Source of the DNA: Icerya purchasi
Lineage: Eukaryota > Arthropoda > Insecta > Hemiptera > Monophlebidae
Reading direction: 5' to 3'
Assembly: GCA_039619475.1 (NCBI GenBank)
Contig: CM077115.1
Span: 148,370,274-148,434,273 of the forward strand
Length of the DNA stretch: 64,000 nucleotides
Part shown: in pieces, positions 47,147 to 59,325 of the stretch
How the letters are laid out: every line of letters begins with the position of its first letter
Position numbering within the stretch: position 1 is the stretch's first letter
The notes under the pieces: generated by a model
Databases searched by the model: none
What the model was told of the DNA's origin: nothing
The model's input: only the letters and a program-made list of their open reading frames with translations
Made by a program: the position numbers and the translations under genes

Positions 47147-50100
47147 AATTGGCGTCATTGCATCGTAAGGTCCTCCGTCGACGGAATTGCAATCGGACGT
47201 TCGATCAATACTATCTGTACCGCAACCTAAACCGCCGCCGGAATTTGATCTCATGTTCAAGTAGTCCGGAGAGCTGCTGTGCGGCTGTTGTTGCTGCTGC
47301 TGCTGGTGGTGGTGCTGTTGCTGAGCAGCCGCGGCGGCTAACAGAGCTGGATGAAAGAGAGCGGCAGAATGATGAGGTAACGAGGGTGGCGGTGGCGGAG
47401 AATCCGCCGCTGGCCGAAGATGGTCGTTTATCGAAGCGATCGCATTGGTAGGAGATGTGGTCCTCGAGGAGCCGGACAAATGGTGAGAGGAAGTCGGTAG
47501 ATGTTGACCGGGCGCGTAGAAGGAACCGTAAGGTGAGAATACTTGAGATTCGTGTAATCCCGGATTCGGGATGGCTACGGAGGTCGGTAACGAGACCGGC
47601 AGTACCGGAGCCGAAACCGGAGGAACGACCGGTAGGTGATACGACCTGGGAATCGGCGGTGGTGGCGGCGGAGGCGAATCCGACGAACCGTTGTTTAGGT
47701 TCATGCTGGCCATCAGGTTGCCGTACTTGCTGGGCGATTCTAGTAGCGAAGCGGACGACGACGACGACGGCGCCGGACAATTATTATCTTGAGACAGAAT
47801 GCGGTTCACGGTACGCGGAGTAATCCGGGTATCGGTGACTTTATGACGTTTCTTCTTCGGCATCACGACCAAGCTTAGTGCTTCGTTTTGTTCCGGTACG
47901 TTCGCGCCGTCCCGCATCTCGGTCAGACAGAACGGATTTAAATGAGAGGCGGCTGCGGTCAGATTATTCATCGACGGATACAGCCCAATTCCGTTAGACA
48001 TCATCTTCGACGGCATTACCGGTAGCGGCTGATGATAGGAATTTGCCGCCGGTGGCGATGGTCGTAGCAGAACGTTGTTATTGTTTTCGGACGAACAATG
48101 GTGGTGCTTTGACGTTGACGACGTTTTGTCCGTCGTCGAATTCGCGCCGTTCACGTTACTTCCGCGGTCGATCACTTTAGTCCGAGGCGATTTCCGATCC
48201 AAGATAGTAGCGGCGGTGGCGCAGCTGCCGCTGTCTTTGGTTTCGTTCTCGCTCTTGCCGACGGACGAGGTGGGACGAAGTTGCTGCTGCTCTTCCAGAT
48301 ATTGCGCCAGGATTTCCTCGATTAAATTCGGAACGATCAACGGTATTCTCGACTTCAGCGTGTCGACAAATCCCAGTAGCAGGTCGGTGGTGTTGCTGTT
48401 GACGGCGGTTTTCAGTTTTTCCTCCGAACTGAACAGCGCCGGTGAACTGCTTTGCCGGTGGCGGCCTTTACAGTTGGGCGACTGTTCCCGTTGCGGTTGC
48501 TGTTGCGGTTGCGCAGGAGGTGCCACGTCCGAATTATGCTGACTGTCGTGGTGCTGTTGCTGTTGTTGTTGCTGTTGGCGCGACTGACGGTGATGGTGAC
48601 CGTTCGGATGGTGAATGTTTTGATGGTGGTAGTTGCGATGGTGGTGAGTCTGAGCGAACTGATGTTCGGCCGCCATCAGAGCCGCTTCCTTGGCCAGGCG
48701 AGCTTCCTGCTCTAGTAGTAACTTTTGACTGACGCCCAAGTACATGGCGGCCGCCGCATTGCCGAGCGTCGCCGGATTGTGACGAGCGGCGTTGAAGTGA
48801 TTATGGTCCAGACTGGCGGCGGACGGATGATGATGAACCGCTTGCTGTTCCTGAAACATTTGATGTCGCAAAAACGAAAGCGCGGCAGTGCCGTTAAACG
48901 TGCCCGGATGCAAGTTCATCTGATGAGCGATATTGGCGACGGCGGTCTGCGGCGGCGGCGGTTGCTGCTGCGCGGCCGGCGATTGCTGTTGCGGCAGCAA
49001 TTTCGACGAGGAGAGCATTTTCCCGATACCGATCGGGTTTAGGTTCGCGGTTGTCGGCGTTGTCGTCACGGAAGCGCACTGCGGTTCTTTGCCGGGCGGC
49101 GACTGACGATCCGAGCGGTCTTCTAAGTCTTCTTCGTCTTCGTCAGCGGCGATCGTCATATCGTTGCCGTCGTCGACAGCGGCACAATCTTCGTGCGACT
49201 TCTGCAACCGGTTGTAGCGGTCTTGCATCTGTTTCAATTTCTCCTGCATCGTTCGCAGTTGGTGTTTCAGAGCATTTTTCTCGGCGACCTTTTCGCGAAT
49301 TTCTTCGATGTTCGGACTCAAGTTGGCTTCCTCTTCGTCCACGTCCTCTTCCTCTTCCTCCTCTTCCTCCTCGTCCTCCTCTTCGGACAATAACAGATTG
49401 TCCTCTATCGTTTTATCGCGACCGCTGTCTTTGTTGTCGTGCTGTTGCGGGTGGTAGAGCTTACGTTTTTTGCAACCGTTTACCTGTACCACATGCGAAG
49501 GACTGCTGCGCATACCGGAAACGATATTTTCCACTCTGGCCTTTTTCAGTTCAGTCGAGTCGGCCACTTGCTGCTGCTGCTTTTCGCCGGCGACCGCTGC
49601 TACAGCGATGCCACTGATACCGTCCTCCTTACAATTATTGCCGTTGGCGATATTATTATTACCGTCGTCCTTAGACCGCGGCGACGGAATTTCCGAGTCG
49701 GATTCTAGTTCGTCGCTCGATTTATTGCAGTTCGATTCTTCTTGCAGCATCGGCGCTGTCGGCGACGGTGCCACTTTCGCCGACGCTTGACAGTCTTCTT
49801 CGTTCCCTACGTCCATTTCTTCGTCTTCCTCGTTCTCCTCCGAAGGTTCGTCGTCTAGTTCGCCGTTTACGAGAGATCGACGTTCGTCCGCGGCGCCTCC
49901 GTCCAGAACAACGCTACTAGCCTCACTCACTCCGTTTTCGGCGAAATTCGCACTTTTTAGTCTTTCGTCATTATTATTACTACCGATTTTGTTTAGATTA
50001 TTATTCGTATTATTATTATTATTATTATTATTATTACGATAATAATTATTATTGTTATTGTTGTAGTTACCGGTCACCGCTAAATTGCTAGCTTCATTTC

Positions 50101-50719
50101 CGTCATTAGCTGTCGGATTGGCAGCCGCTGCCGCGGCGCTGACCGCTCGCAATTCCTGCTCCAAAGCGAATAATTCCTTCTTATTGCGACTCTGCAGTAT
50201 ATTGCGTAACATATGATGCGTTGCCATGTCTGCCAGCGAAGTCGTCGTCGACGACGAAGTCTGTTGCTGTTGCTGCTCGTAGCTCATAATCGAAATATCG
50301 GCTGCGGCTGGACCTACCGGCTCAACGGTCATCATGCGATGCTGCGGGTGATGATTGAGAGGATGGTGACTGTGTAGCTGGTGGCGATCCAAACTCGGAT
50401 TGATCGTCTTTATGCTGCGGGCTATCAGGTCATTGAGCATCTTCGACGGGCCAAAGCCCGACTGTTGTTGATTCTGATTTTGCTGCTGGTGAGCGCTGAA
50501 GAATTGTTGTTGCTGATGATTTTGTTGAATTGCAGCCGCGGCCGCACCGAAAAACGTACCGTAAATTCCGGCGTTCAACAAATTCGGTCGCGAACTGAAA
50601 TTCGGAATCGACGAGTAACTGTTCCGAGGTTCACCGGCGTCTACGCGTTGTCTGGATCGCTTGGTTTTCTTCGGCAGCCCGAACGAGTCCACCGTTACGT
50701 CCTCCTCCGATGACATCAT
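47147..50719 (-). CDS. pros: Prospero coding exon 1 (residues 1-1191)
   Basis: This long exon encodes the low-complexity, largely disordered N-terminal four-fifths of Prospero. It starts at tandem ATG codons (50719). A basic nuclear-localisation-like stretch (KKTKRSRQR, residues 17-25) runs into the conserved block RQRVDAGEPRNSYSSIPNF. Further islands recognisable from Prospero are LQSRNKKELFALEQEL (about 170-186), a glutamate run (about 445-465) followed by a probable coiled coil (about 468-505), IPLIVPNLIEEILAQ (about 790-805) and a second basic motif PKKKRHKVTDTR (about 951-966). Between them lie poly-Q, poly-H, poly-N, poly-A and poly-P tracts. The open frame continues to 47000, but the coding exon should stop at 47147 (U12 donor) or 47123 (U2 donor); what follows reads as A+T-rich intron. 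The exon is far more GC-rich than its flanks, and its antisense ORFs are shadows. Confidence 0.95.
49990..50065 (-). repeat. pros: (AAT)n repeat within pros exon 1 encoding poly-Asn
   Basis: ATT units on the plus strand read as AAT on the coding strand, giving an Asn-rich tract interrupted by Tyr, Arg and Thr (about residues 218-243). It is the same trinucleotide that forms intronic microsatellites here. Confidence 0.85.
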
Positions 50720-51150
50720 AGGTAGCGCGGCATCTGATTGGTTAATCCGGAGCGACGACGATGATGACGAGAACGACGACGACTACTACAACGGTGATGA
50801 GGAGAATCGATTCTCGCTCTCTCCTTGTTCACTTCGTTTCGCTTTTCTCGAGCGCGCGCGATGTAGCAGCGAAATCGTCTGTCTTTTTCCGAGGAATATT
50901 AATCGATGCGAGAAGTACCCGGCTCCGAAAAGAAGATCGAACGAGCAACAGACAAGGATCGATGTTCGACTGCCCCTTCGCGCCGGTAATCCGGTTGCTC
51001 GACCCGCGCTGCGCACCCGCCGCTCCTCCTTTTCTGTGTCTGTTCTAACGGCTCTCTCGAATCGAACTCGGCTGAATACAGAGAAATTCGCGTGCCCGTA
51101 TCTCACCTATCTTAATTTCCTGCAAGGTGAAAAATGTCGATCGATTAATT
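50720..51150 (-). promoter_or_regulatory. pros: Probable pros 5' UTR / proximal upstream region
   Basis: This stretch is clearly GC-richer than the A+T-rich DNA beyond 51150 and continues the composition of exon 1, as expected for a long 5' UTR or promoter-proximal region. It includes GA/CG-rich trinucleotide runs (50755-50815). Open frames on the plus strand here are antisense to exon 1 and look like shadows. No TATA box or start site can be assigned with confidence. Confidence 0.45.
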
Positions 51151-54100
51151 TTGCATTATCGCACATCGAAATATATATATATTATATATATGATGCCGCA
51201 ATTTTATTAGTATGCCGCGATAATATTATTACTTTTAAATAAAGCGCTATTTCGTTAGAATTCTGCTTCGCAGTATCGCGATTTCGAATGGATTCCGAAT
51301 TTGTAGAGTTATACGAACGCGCTGCTACTGACTGTCCTAAATTAATTTTCCCTATGCCGATAATATATTATTTTTCTTGCGCAAAAACTCACAGACATGT
51401 TTATATCGATTAAGAGAACGATATAAATCGTTCGTACATTTCAATTTCTTAATAGTAGTATCGAGCGATTACCGCTCTGTTTAAATCTTAAACAAGCATC
51501 TGGCTATAATATTCTACATTCATCAGAACCGATCTATAGCGTTAATTATTACACAAAGAATAAATCAATATTTTTCTTTAAACGGTGTAAGCTTAACACA
51601 ATCCCATGTTATCAATTCTTTTACTAGTCCAACACGCGAATTGTAGACTTTTTTTTTTCGATTTGATGATTGGTTAGGTTGATTGATTAGGCATTGATTG
51701 CAATCTAGAAGCGTTATTAGATATAACCTATGTGTTTCTTTGCAATTTATTAATTGGAAGCTGCGAACGGATAAAGCGAGTGAGAGGATTCATTTTTATT
51801 ATAAAATATTTTTTCAAATCATGAGCTACCAAGGTAGCGAATATTTTACGGATTAATCGCAATAAGCAGTAATTTAAAATACTGCCAGCAATAAATAAAG
51901 CCGAATAATAATAATAAAAACAATAATTAATAATAATAATCAAATCAATTCATTATTATTGTTATTGTAAAGATTACACAAATACGCTACACGAAATGTA
52001 AAATAAACATAAAATCTACAAATTAAGTAATAATAATAATAGCAATAATAATAAATATAAAATTAAAAATTTACGATACATAGGGCTGTTGAATAGGATG
52101 TAAAAATCAAATTTAGACGGCGCCGCATAATGATGAAACTACTGTTTTTTAAAGTTTAAGCAATAACTGTAATAGTTCAAATTTACGATATACATATTTC
52201 AGTAAAGAAATTTAATTTGTCGGGTGCTGACGTGTGAGTTCGTTTAGTTTTTAAACTGCTTGTGTCGGAGAAGTGTGTTGTACGTCCAGTTTTTGAAGTC
52301 AACAAACTCATCGGTACCTGTAAAATAGTGGAGAATAAATAAAACTTATTAATAAAGATAAGGCGCCGGTTTTTTTCCTTAATTTTTTCTGATACTTCGC
52401 TTCTAATTATAATTCTGTGTGTATTTAAATATAGTATTATTGTATTGTGGTGGGGCTATTGGCCAATACGCAACGTCTAAATCGTAAGTAACTGGCAATT
52501 GTAATGAATTTAGTTAAGAAATAAAATAATAAAATTTATTAATAAAGAAGAGGAAAAAGGCATAAATTAAAATTTTTCAAAATATTTTCACGAATTAACA
52601 ATAATTTGAAATTAGTAGAGTTATATTTTAAAATAAAAACAGAAATAGAGTAACGATTGTGTAAAGTCTAAAAAAAGATTTAAAAATTATAAAAATTAAT
52701 ACTTATTTTTCAAGGAACGCGTTTCTTTTTTTTTGTTTTTTTTTTGCCATTTCAACCAAGATTTTCGTAATAACTTCAAAGTAGTTCGTGTTGCAAATAA
52801 GATAATAAATTAAGAGGCACTGAAAGATCCCTTATTTTATAGTTAAACATGTATTTTTTAATATGTTTGACTCGATGCTAAATTAATTCTTATTACATAT
52901 ATACATATAACTCGAGCCTTTTCGTCAACGAGAAACCTTCTGGACCTTCAGATGTCAGTTCTTTTATAATAACATTAAACGTAACCCACAGATTTCGTTA
53001 ATAGGATTTTTAACTTCAGCGTAAGCTGACATAGTTTTTAATACATATATATATATATATATATATATACGTGTGTGTCAGCCTTGTTCTGAAGCTCTTT
53101 ATTGCTTTCTTAGCCACTTTTGGTCATATTGCAGCTTTTCCCGGAATAGCAGCTTTTAGCTCATCTAGCGCCCTTCATTTATATTTATAAACTTCAGATG
53201 AATCAAGTTTATCTTTTATTTGCGATCTTTCAATATTTCGGTCTTATTGAACTGGAAAATTGACCAACGAAGTTTTCTTCTAAATCTGATGAATATATAT
53301 TTTAATCAGGTGGTTTTCAATTTCATTTTATTTCAGATTGCGATTTCCACATGCGCTATATAGGATTTTTGGTTGTGTTTGGTTTTAGGCCTCTGTTTAT
53401 CGTCCGGTAATATTTCCTGTGTTTAATAGCGCTGCCTTTGAAAGGGGTGGTGCGCATATAACATCGTAAAATTGCCTTATTGATGTATTTGTGAACACTT
53501 TCTTCGAATTAATTTAATAAATCGCGCTACTGTAATATCTAAAAAAGTTATAGAATTTTTAAACCACGGCTTAATTAAAGAAATTTTTTTCAGTAGTTCA
53601 TATTTAAGGTTGTAGAGTGACGATATCTAAATGAAAAATTATTTACAATAGTAACGTGTATTAACTAATATGTTAACAAAAAATTATTACAAATTTTTAA
53701 ACGAAAAAAATGCCGTTAAATAATTGTAAATCAAATTTTATCTTTGGCAAGAATAAAAGAAATTAAGGAAAAATGAATAAATTAAACGGAGTAGTATTAA
53801 AATGATCGATGGCTATTAATATATTTTACAATGATATTAAAATTACCGGTGGCTAAATTGTTTTAATTTCAATTGTTATCATTATTATTCGGTTATTCCT
53901 TATTTTGACTTTATTGATGATGTTTTTAATAATAGTTTACTTGTTGATGTAGACCTTTTTAAGGTTTTTATTTGTGTTTCGGAAAGTTAAGTGCATTAGA
54001 AATAACATCTTTGTTCATCTAACATTTTTTTTCTACAGAAGAAATTTAACCAACAGGTTAGAGATTATACATTACACCTAAAGTATTTTTATTTCTTGTT

Positions 54101-54544
54101 TGAGTTTTTCCCTGGGCTTGTCAGCAACGGACGATTACCCATCAACACGTGTATTCTTTATAAACATTAATATGCCGAACAATTTGAAAATTACTAATTA
54201 CTGTATTATTATAATATTTCGTATTATTCTATGTGCTATTACATAAATAAATACAACGGAAATAAAATTCAACTGCAGTAAACTTTAATGAACTTAAAAA
54301 ATTTAAAAACAATCGCCTAATCTGAAACTAGTCGGTGTTTTCGAAATTTTAACGTTTATTAACGTTTCCAGTGGTTAAGGTTTATTTCCATTATTTTTAT
54401 TTAAATATAACATAAATAAATTACATAAGTTAGGAACCATCTAGAAGTGTGAAAAAGCGGCCCAATTTATTTCTAATGTACATATATATATATATATAGC
54501 ATATCATAGTGACTGCGGGATGTTAAATATGTTCTTTCATTCGT
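51151..54544. other. Upstream A+T-rich region, no supported gene
   Basis: A+T-rich DNA with ATT/AAT-rich patches (51905-51965, 52030-52055) and a TA run (53043-53069). No coding or TE signature was found. It may contain pros regulatory DNA or 5' UTR introns, which cannot be judged from sequence alone. Confidence 0.45.
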
Positions 54545-54807
54545 AAATCTGTGATCCTGACCACTGCTGTTTAAATGTTTCAATCTTTCCTCCGAACGTA
54601 ATATCCTGTACATTCAGCTATTAAAGCTGAATTTTCCTGCTCCATATAATGCTTCCTATATTTTAGCTGTGCTGTCTTTAGAGGTGGTTCCTATTCTTGC
54701 TTCTCTTTTTTCATTGATCTCTGACCGGATTAAAATTTAATCTGTAATATAGTCTGATTGTCTTGGGTAGCTGCCCTTGGTTGCCCCCCCCCCCCCTCCA
54801 AAAAAAA
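54545..54807 (+). mobile_element. LINE 3' tail with C tract and short poly-A
   Basis: The sequence CTGACCGGATTAAAATTTAA, then CTTGGGTAGCTGCCCTTGGTTG, a C run and AAAAAAA. It shares order and motifs with the tail at 32485-32738. Only noncoding 3' sequence is left. Confidence 0.6.
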
Positions 54808-55740
54808 CAAAACATGTTTGGTTTAGAGTATTTTTTAAATGTTACTTATTATTTTGTAACGTCGGAATAAAATTAATGAAAGCGAAATATTCTAACTAAA
54901 TTCATTTACCAATTTTGCGATTTAAGTATTATTTAGTAATCATTTTCCTTTCAATTTTCACTAATGCGCCTATCTTTTTTCTTCATTGTTCCAACTATTG
55001 ACTACCATAACACTTACGCGCTATATAATTCTTGCGTAAAACTAGGGGCAGCTTCCTAATTGGACCCGCTAAGTAATATACCCATATAACATATATATGC
55101 TCCGTGTTGTGGGCTATGAGTAAACTAATTATTAGTTTTTATTTTTCAGGATGAAAGCTGCTGATTGACTCGTTAGAACTTCATTGCAAACGCGGTTGAA
55201 ACGAAAGAGTGGAAAGGCTACTGATACATTGTTCGTTATGTCGAACCGGAGCGGACAAAGATTATTATGAGAAGTCCAGATGTATAGTGCCCTACATGCA
55301 GTCAATCGAGTTGCGGAAATTCACTTGGATAGGCAACTTAATCAGAGTTTATGGAGTACTTTAATTTTAGCTGCAATAAAAGATGAATATTAGTGCTAAT
55401 GTCTGCTAACGATTTTGTGCGACCTAGTCTTTGAAAACAGAGATAAGCTCGAACATGGACAGAATCGACCGGTTTATTTTTGTTATATTGTTCTCCTCAG
55501 TGCTGCAATATTATCAGATCAGAGACCACCTAAATTTAATACTTATTTTGTCAGCCGATATCACTGGATGGACATTTTAGGATTAGTTAAAAATTCAATG
55601 ATAGGTTGGATACATTATTGGATTAAAATGGCTTAGAACAAAATGTTGCGCTTTGATTTTTTTTTGTTAAAAGAAACGGAAAAAGGATAGTACTAGTTAA
55701 TACGTGTTGTCAGTGTTACTGTTAAAGGAAAATATGAGGA

Positions 55741-56088
55741 AGCGTATATATCATCATTCGAGATTTGGTGTGCTATAGAAGAATGTGGAAAATACCGTGG
55801 ACGAAAAAGTTGAAAAATGAGAAAGTATTGGAACTAATGGGAACTGACCGAATATTAATGACAATAGTAAGAAGAAGGAAGATAAAATTTTTCGGACACT
55901 TCATGAGAGGTAAAAAATACAAGTTACTGCAGACAATAATAACGGGCATGATAGAAGGAAGAAGAAAGACCGATTGGATAGATAATATAAAAAAATGGAC
56001 CGAAATTAAGAGAACAGAAGATCTAGTCAGAATAGCAAAAGATCGTAATCAATTTCAGCAGATAATCCAATCCATACATGATGATTAA
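55741..56088 (+). pseudogene. LINE endonuclease/reverse-transcriptase C-terminal tail
   Basis: The frame reads FEIW, then (after a one-base shift) VCYRRMWKIPWTKKLKNEKV, KIKFFGHFMRGKKYKLLQTI and GMIEGRRKTDWIDNIKKWTE, and ends with TAA at 56086. This W-C-Y-R-R-M...W...H...GH-x-M-R...G-x-R pattern is the familiar C-terminus of insect LINE endonuclease-reverse transcriptases. The polymerase domain is absent, so the copy is 5'-truncated. The short downstream sequence ending GAAGAAGAAG may be the 3' UTR and terminal repeat. Confidence 0.8.
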
Positions 56089-56119
56089 GCAATACCCGAA
56101 TCGGGTGGCATGAGAAGAA

Positions 56120-58746
56120 GAAGACACCTTGTTTAGGATTCTAATTTTATATTAGAATCTTTTTACATCAGATGAGCGTTATTTCTAATTAAAAATTTAT
56201 ATATTTGAAACAGAGCACTCTTTCTTTCGAGAACTTATGGGGCAGTCCCTTTATTTGATCGACTTGGGTGTTTTTTTAATACGAAAATCCGTAAAACACA
56301 GATGCGTCATTAGTATTTTAAAAATTAAAAAGAAAAACAAAAATAAAAAAAGTAAAACCAAAAAATACGATGTTTTCAAATTGTTCATAAAGAGTACTGC
56401 CGTGCAGTATGAAACATGACTTCAGTGTCCCACTCAGCCCCTCAGTGCTAATATTTTCTCTCCTGTACGTGGCGACCCCTGCATACTTTCATCTAAAAGG
56501 ACACACTAATAACCCTAATTTCATCTAGGAAAGTCGCAATTCCCCGTAAGGCAATATCTGATTATATAAATAATTTATGAGCCTGGAAAGGTGGGAATAT
56601 TATGGAATTTTAGGCGAAGACTAAATCACCCGAAGGCGAAAACAGTAAGAACTGTTGGGTCACCCGACAGACAAATATCTTTCAGCGGTCAGAAAATGAT
56701 CGTGAAAAATTATAGAATTAATGAAACTATGTAATTTCTACGTCAGCGAATTATAATATATGAAAAAACATGTACAATTTTTGTGTAATCTTTTTGCATC
56801 GATTATCTCCTGCGACATTTTGACTTAGTTAATTAAAACCGACTCGTCGTCCGTAAGTATTTTAAAAAAGACTGTCATCCAGAAGTTCAGATGGGTTGAG
56901 AGAATCTATACAGATACGTGCATATAATATAGGTACCAAAAAAAAACAATAAAAAATAAATTTAGATCGACTAAAAAGCATATCGTAGTTTGAACAAAAG
57001 CGGTAACACTTTATTGTCATAGAAAACTCATTTTAAAATGCAATTAGAAGGTGTTTTTAATTATAAAACGGTGTGTATGAAACTATAAGAATTTTTATTT
57101 TGAAAGCTGTTACAGCTTAGCAAGGTGCCGAAACGTTCGGTTATCATAACTGCGGTACGAAATTATAAAATGATTTTTTTTTTTTTTTTCAATTATAGAA
57201 GAAAGTCATAGATACAATGGAGAAAATTTAGTTAAGTAAGATGTATCGTTGAGATTTTAGAGAAATATTCGTCTTGAAAATAGTTTTGTAAATTTTAAAG
57301 CACACGGGGAATAGGAAGCTCGATTCAGCAGGAGGATATTGTTAAAGCTCACACAACAGGTGTGATTTTCATAGCGAAATGAATATCGTGCAAAAGCGAT
57401 ATGTGTTAGCTATTTTTCATTGATGTTAACGATAAAACATCGTATGTACTGTTTATTTAGTTCGCGCACTTAATGACGGTGGGGGTGAAAATTTGTCATC
57501 GATGACGTTGATAAATTTCAAATTGTAATTGCCGTGTGGTAAAATTTGTGTCGTGGTTCAGTGAGATGTTAACGTTATGGAGTAAAGGTTACCAGAAAAA
57601 TACGGTTTTCACTTGTATACTGAATTATTTCACGGAATTACCCATTTACGGTGACATAAGTATCTTACAGAGGTGCTGCTTGGAGAATTATATTTTTACA
57701 AATGATATCAGATTTAGAATAGTATAAACTATTGTTATAAGCGGTAGAATTTTCATTCGCACGTAGGCGCATGCATATATAAATATTACGTTTTTTAGTG
57801 GCTTAATTTAATTTATCATATTATAAATTTCAGTTTTCATAATCTTTTTCTTGTAATCCGGAGACAATTTTAGGCAGTGGCGTTTCGCTCGAGTGAAACC
57901 GGTTTTCGCCTGTCAAGGTATTAAAAATGTCGAAAACTGTTAATATCTATAGTAGACGAGCTCCCTACAAAAAAAAAAAAAACAAGTAAACTATTGGGGC
58001 TAATTTCGCAAATGCCTAACGCTTTATGTAGTGATTCGTTTTATGTTACGTTTTGATATTATAATATGATACAATTAATTAAAATAAAGTAGCAATTTAA
58101 ATTTATATCCGTTAGCTTGTGTGCTAAATTAGTAACACTTGTTGGGACACTCCGGTAGACGGAGAGGGAAAAAAAGGGTAGTGACATAAAAACCCGCATT
58201 ATTAAACATTTTTTATTAATATGTGTTTTAATCGGAATTTTTCCAGCAATTTAGTAATACGGATAGAGCATATAATTCAGTATCGTTAGAGACTTCCATA
58301 TTTATCCGATTCTTTCGGATTAACACCGCATCACGCGCGGTCACATACTCGTACGGTTGGTTTTTTGAAAAATTTACATTTCGGATCGAGAAATTTTTTA
58401 AAAATACAACGACCTTTCTTAACGAGAAGTTATTTATTCGATAATGCACCGTCACATCGTTCAGTTCAATCGTTAGAAATGTGAAAGTATAATTGTCGGA
58501 TTTTTACCATTAAACATAATTCAGTCCACGAACTAAGGAATAATCGTATTACTAGAAAAAAACATTCTCTTTTAGTAATTTTGTTGAACTTTAAGGAAAA
58601 CGATATTCAACGAACCCCGTATGGAGATAATCGCGATGAAGAATGTCTTGGGCAAATCGTTGCGAAAAATACTTTTTGTAAAACTCGGTCTTTGTTTCTG
58701 GAAACTGACCAATAGAGAGAGAGACAGAGAGAGAAATGATGTGAAG
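56120..58746. other. A+T-rich region, no supported gene
   Basis: Short open frames here lack recognisable domains. Nothing structural was identified. Confidence 0.45.
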
Positions 58747-59325
58747 CTGGAAAAAATTCCGAAGAAAATGCTCGGATGTAATAAAAAGGCGATGCCTTGA
58801 CGGTGTTGAAAAATGGGTTTGAACTAATGATGAACGATAACGAGATAGTGGAAGCTGTTTTGTCTCCAGATAAAAGGAAAGAAAAATGTTTTCTGGTGAA
58901 GTTTATTCGACATTACGAACTTCGCCGGAACTTACCGGCAGGCAGTCAAATGATAAAGTTCAGCATATTTTGCATAAATGAGGAATTTGGCTGCTCGTCA
59001 GCGAATTACGGGAGAAAAAGAAAAGAAGTTTGTTAAGCAATTAGTTAAAAAAAAAAATTCGTTATTTTTGTTTTTAGAAAAATTAATATTTTGTACGTCA
59101 TAGGAAAATTTTAAGACATTTTTTGAGTTTTTCTTTTTATGGAAAATAAACATTTTACATACGATAAGAGTTATTTTTCTCCCAATAAGGGGATTCTCCC
59201 TATTAAATGGACACTTTCTTTAGTTTTTTCTCTGTAAACGCATAAATTTGGATTAACCACTTTTCCGTTATCCGAGCTTCTCCCGCCACAATTAACTCGG
59301 TTAATCGGGAGTTTCTTTTGTGTTT
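58747..59325 (+). pseudogene. Decayed Tigger-like transposase C-terminus plus terminal repeat
   Basis: The frame LEKIPKKMLGCNKKAMP (58750-58797), then MMNDNEIVEAVLSPDKR, parallels LEKILKKIPGCGD and MNDEEIVESVLRDINK of the Tigger element at 15240-17079. About 250 bp downstream, the reverse complement reads CCGATTAACCGAGTTAATTG, resembling that element's 5' end (GATTATCCGAGTTAATTG). This is therefore the 3' end of a related, older copy in plus orientation, with stops and a frame change. Confidence 0.65.

Larger units (their letters stand above)
25974..50719 (-). other. pros: prospero (pros) gene locus: coding span, 4 coding exons and 3 introns
   Basis: Prospero is a nuclear homeodomain transcription factor. 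In insects it is segregated to ganglion mother cells, where it represses stem-cell genes and promotes neuronal differentiation. Four coding exons read on the minus strand: 50719-47147, 33773-33619, 27502-27361 and 26153-25974. Every junction preserves the frame, giving 1191+99+59 = 1349 residues for the form spliced at the U12 sites. Introns are about 13.4, 6.1 and 1.2 kb. Introns 2 and 3 are ordinary GT-AG; intron 1 is an AT-AC intron with a nested GT-AG alternative. Identity rests on the near-complete homeo-Prospero domain and on the N-terminal block around RQRVDAGEPRNSYSSIPNF, both seen in the sequence and diagnostic of insect Prospero. UTR boundaries cannot be set without transcripts. Confidence 0.97.

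Noticed and set aside
48075..51242. Several plus-strand open frames of 100-190 codons opposite and next to pros exon 1
   Set aside because: They are antisense shadows of the GC-rich, repeat-coded exon; none has a recognisable domain and the sense frame is unequivocal Prospero.
55415..55636. 73-codon open frame upstream of the LINE reverse-transcriptase tail
   Set aside because: No LINE or other motif could be recognised; it may be chance or a badly decayed part of the same element.
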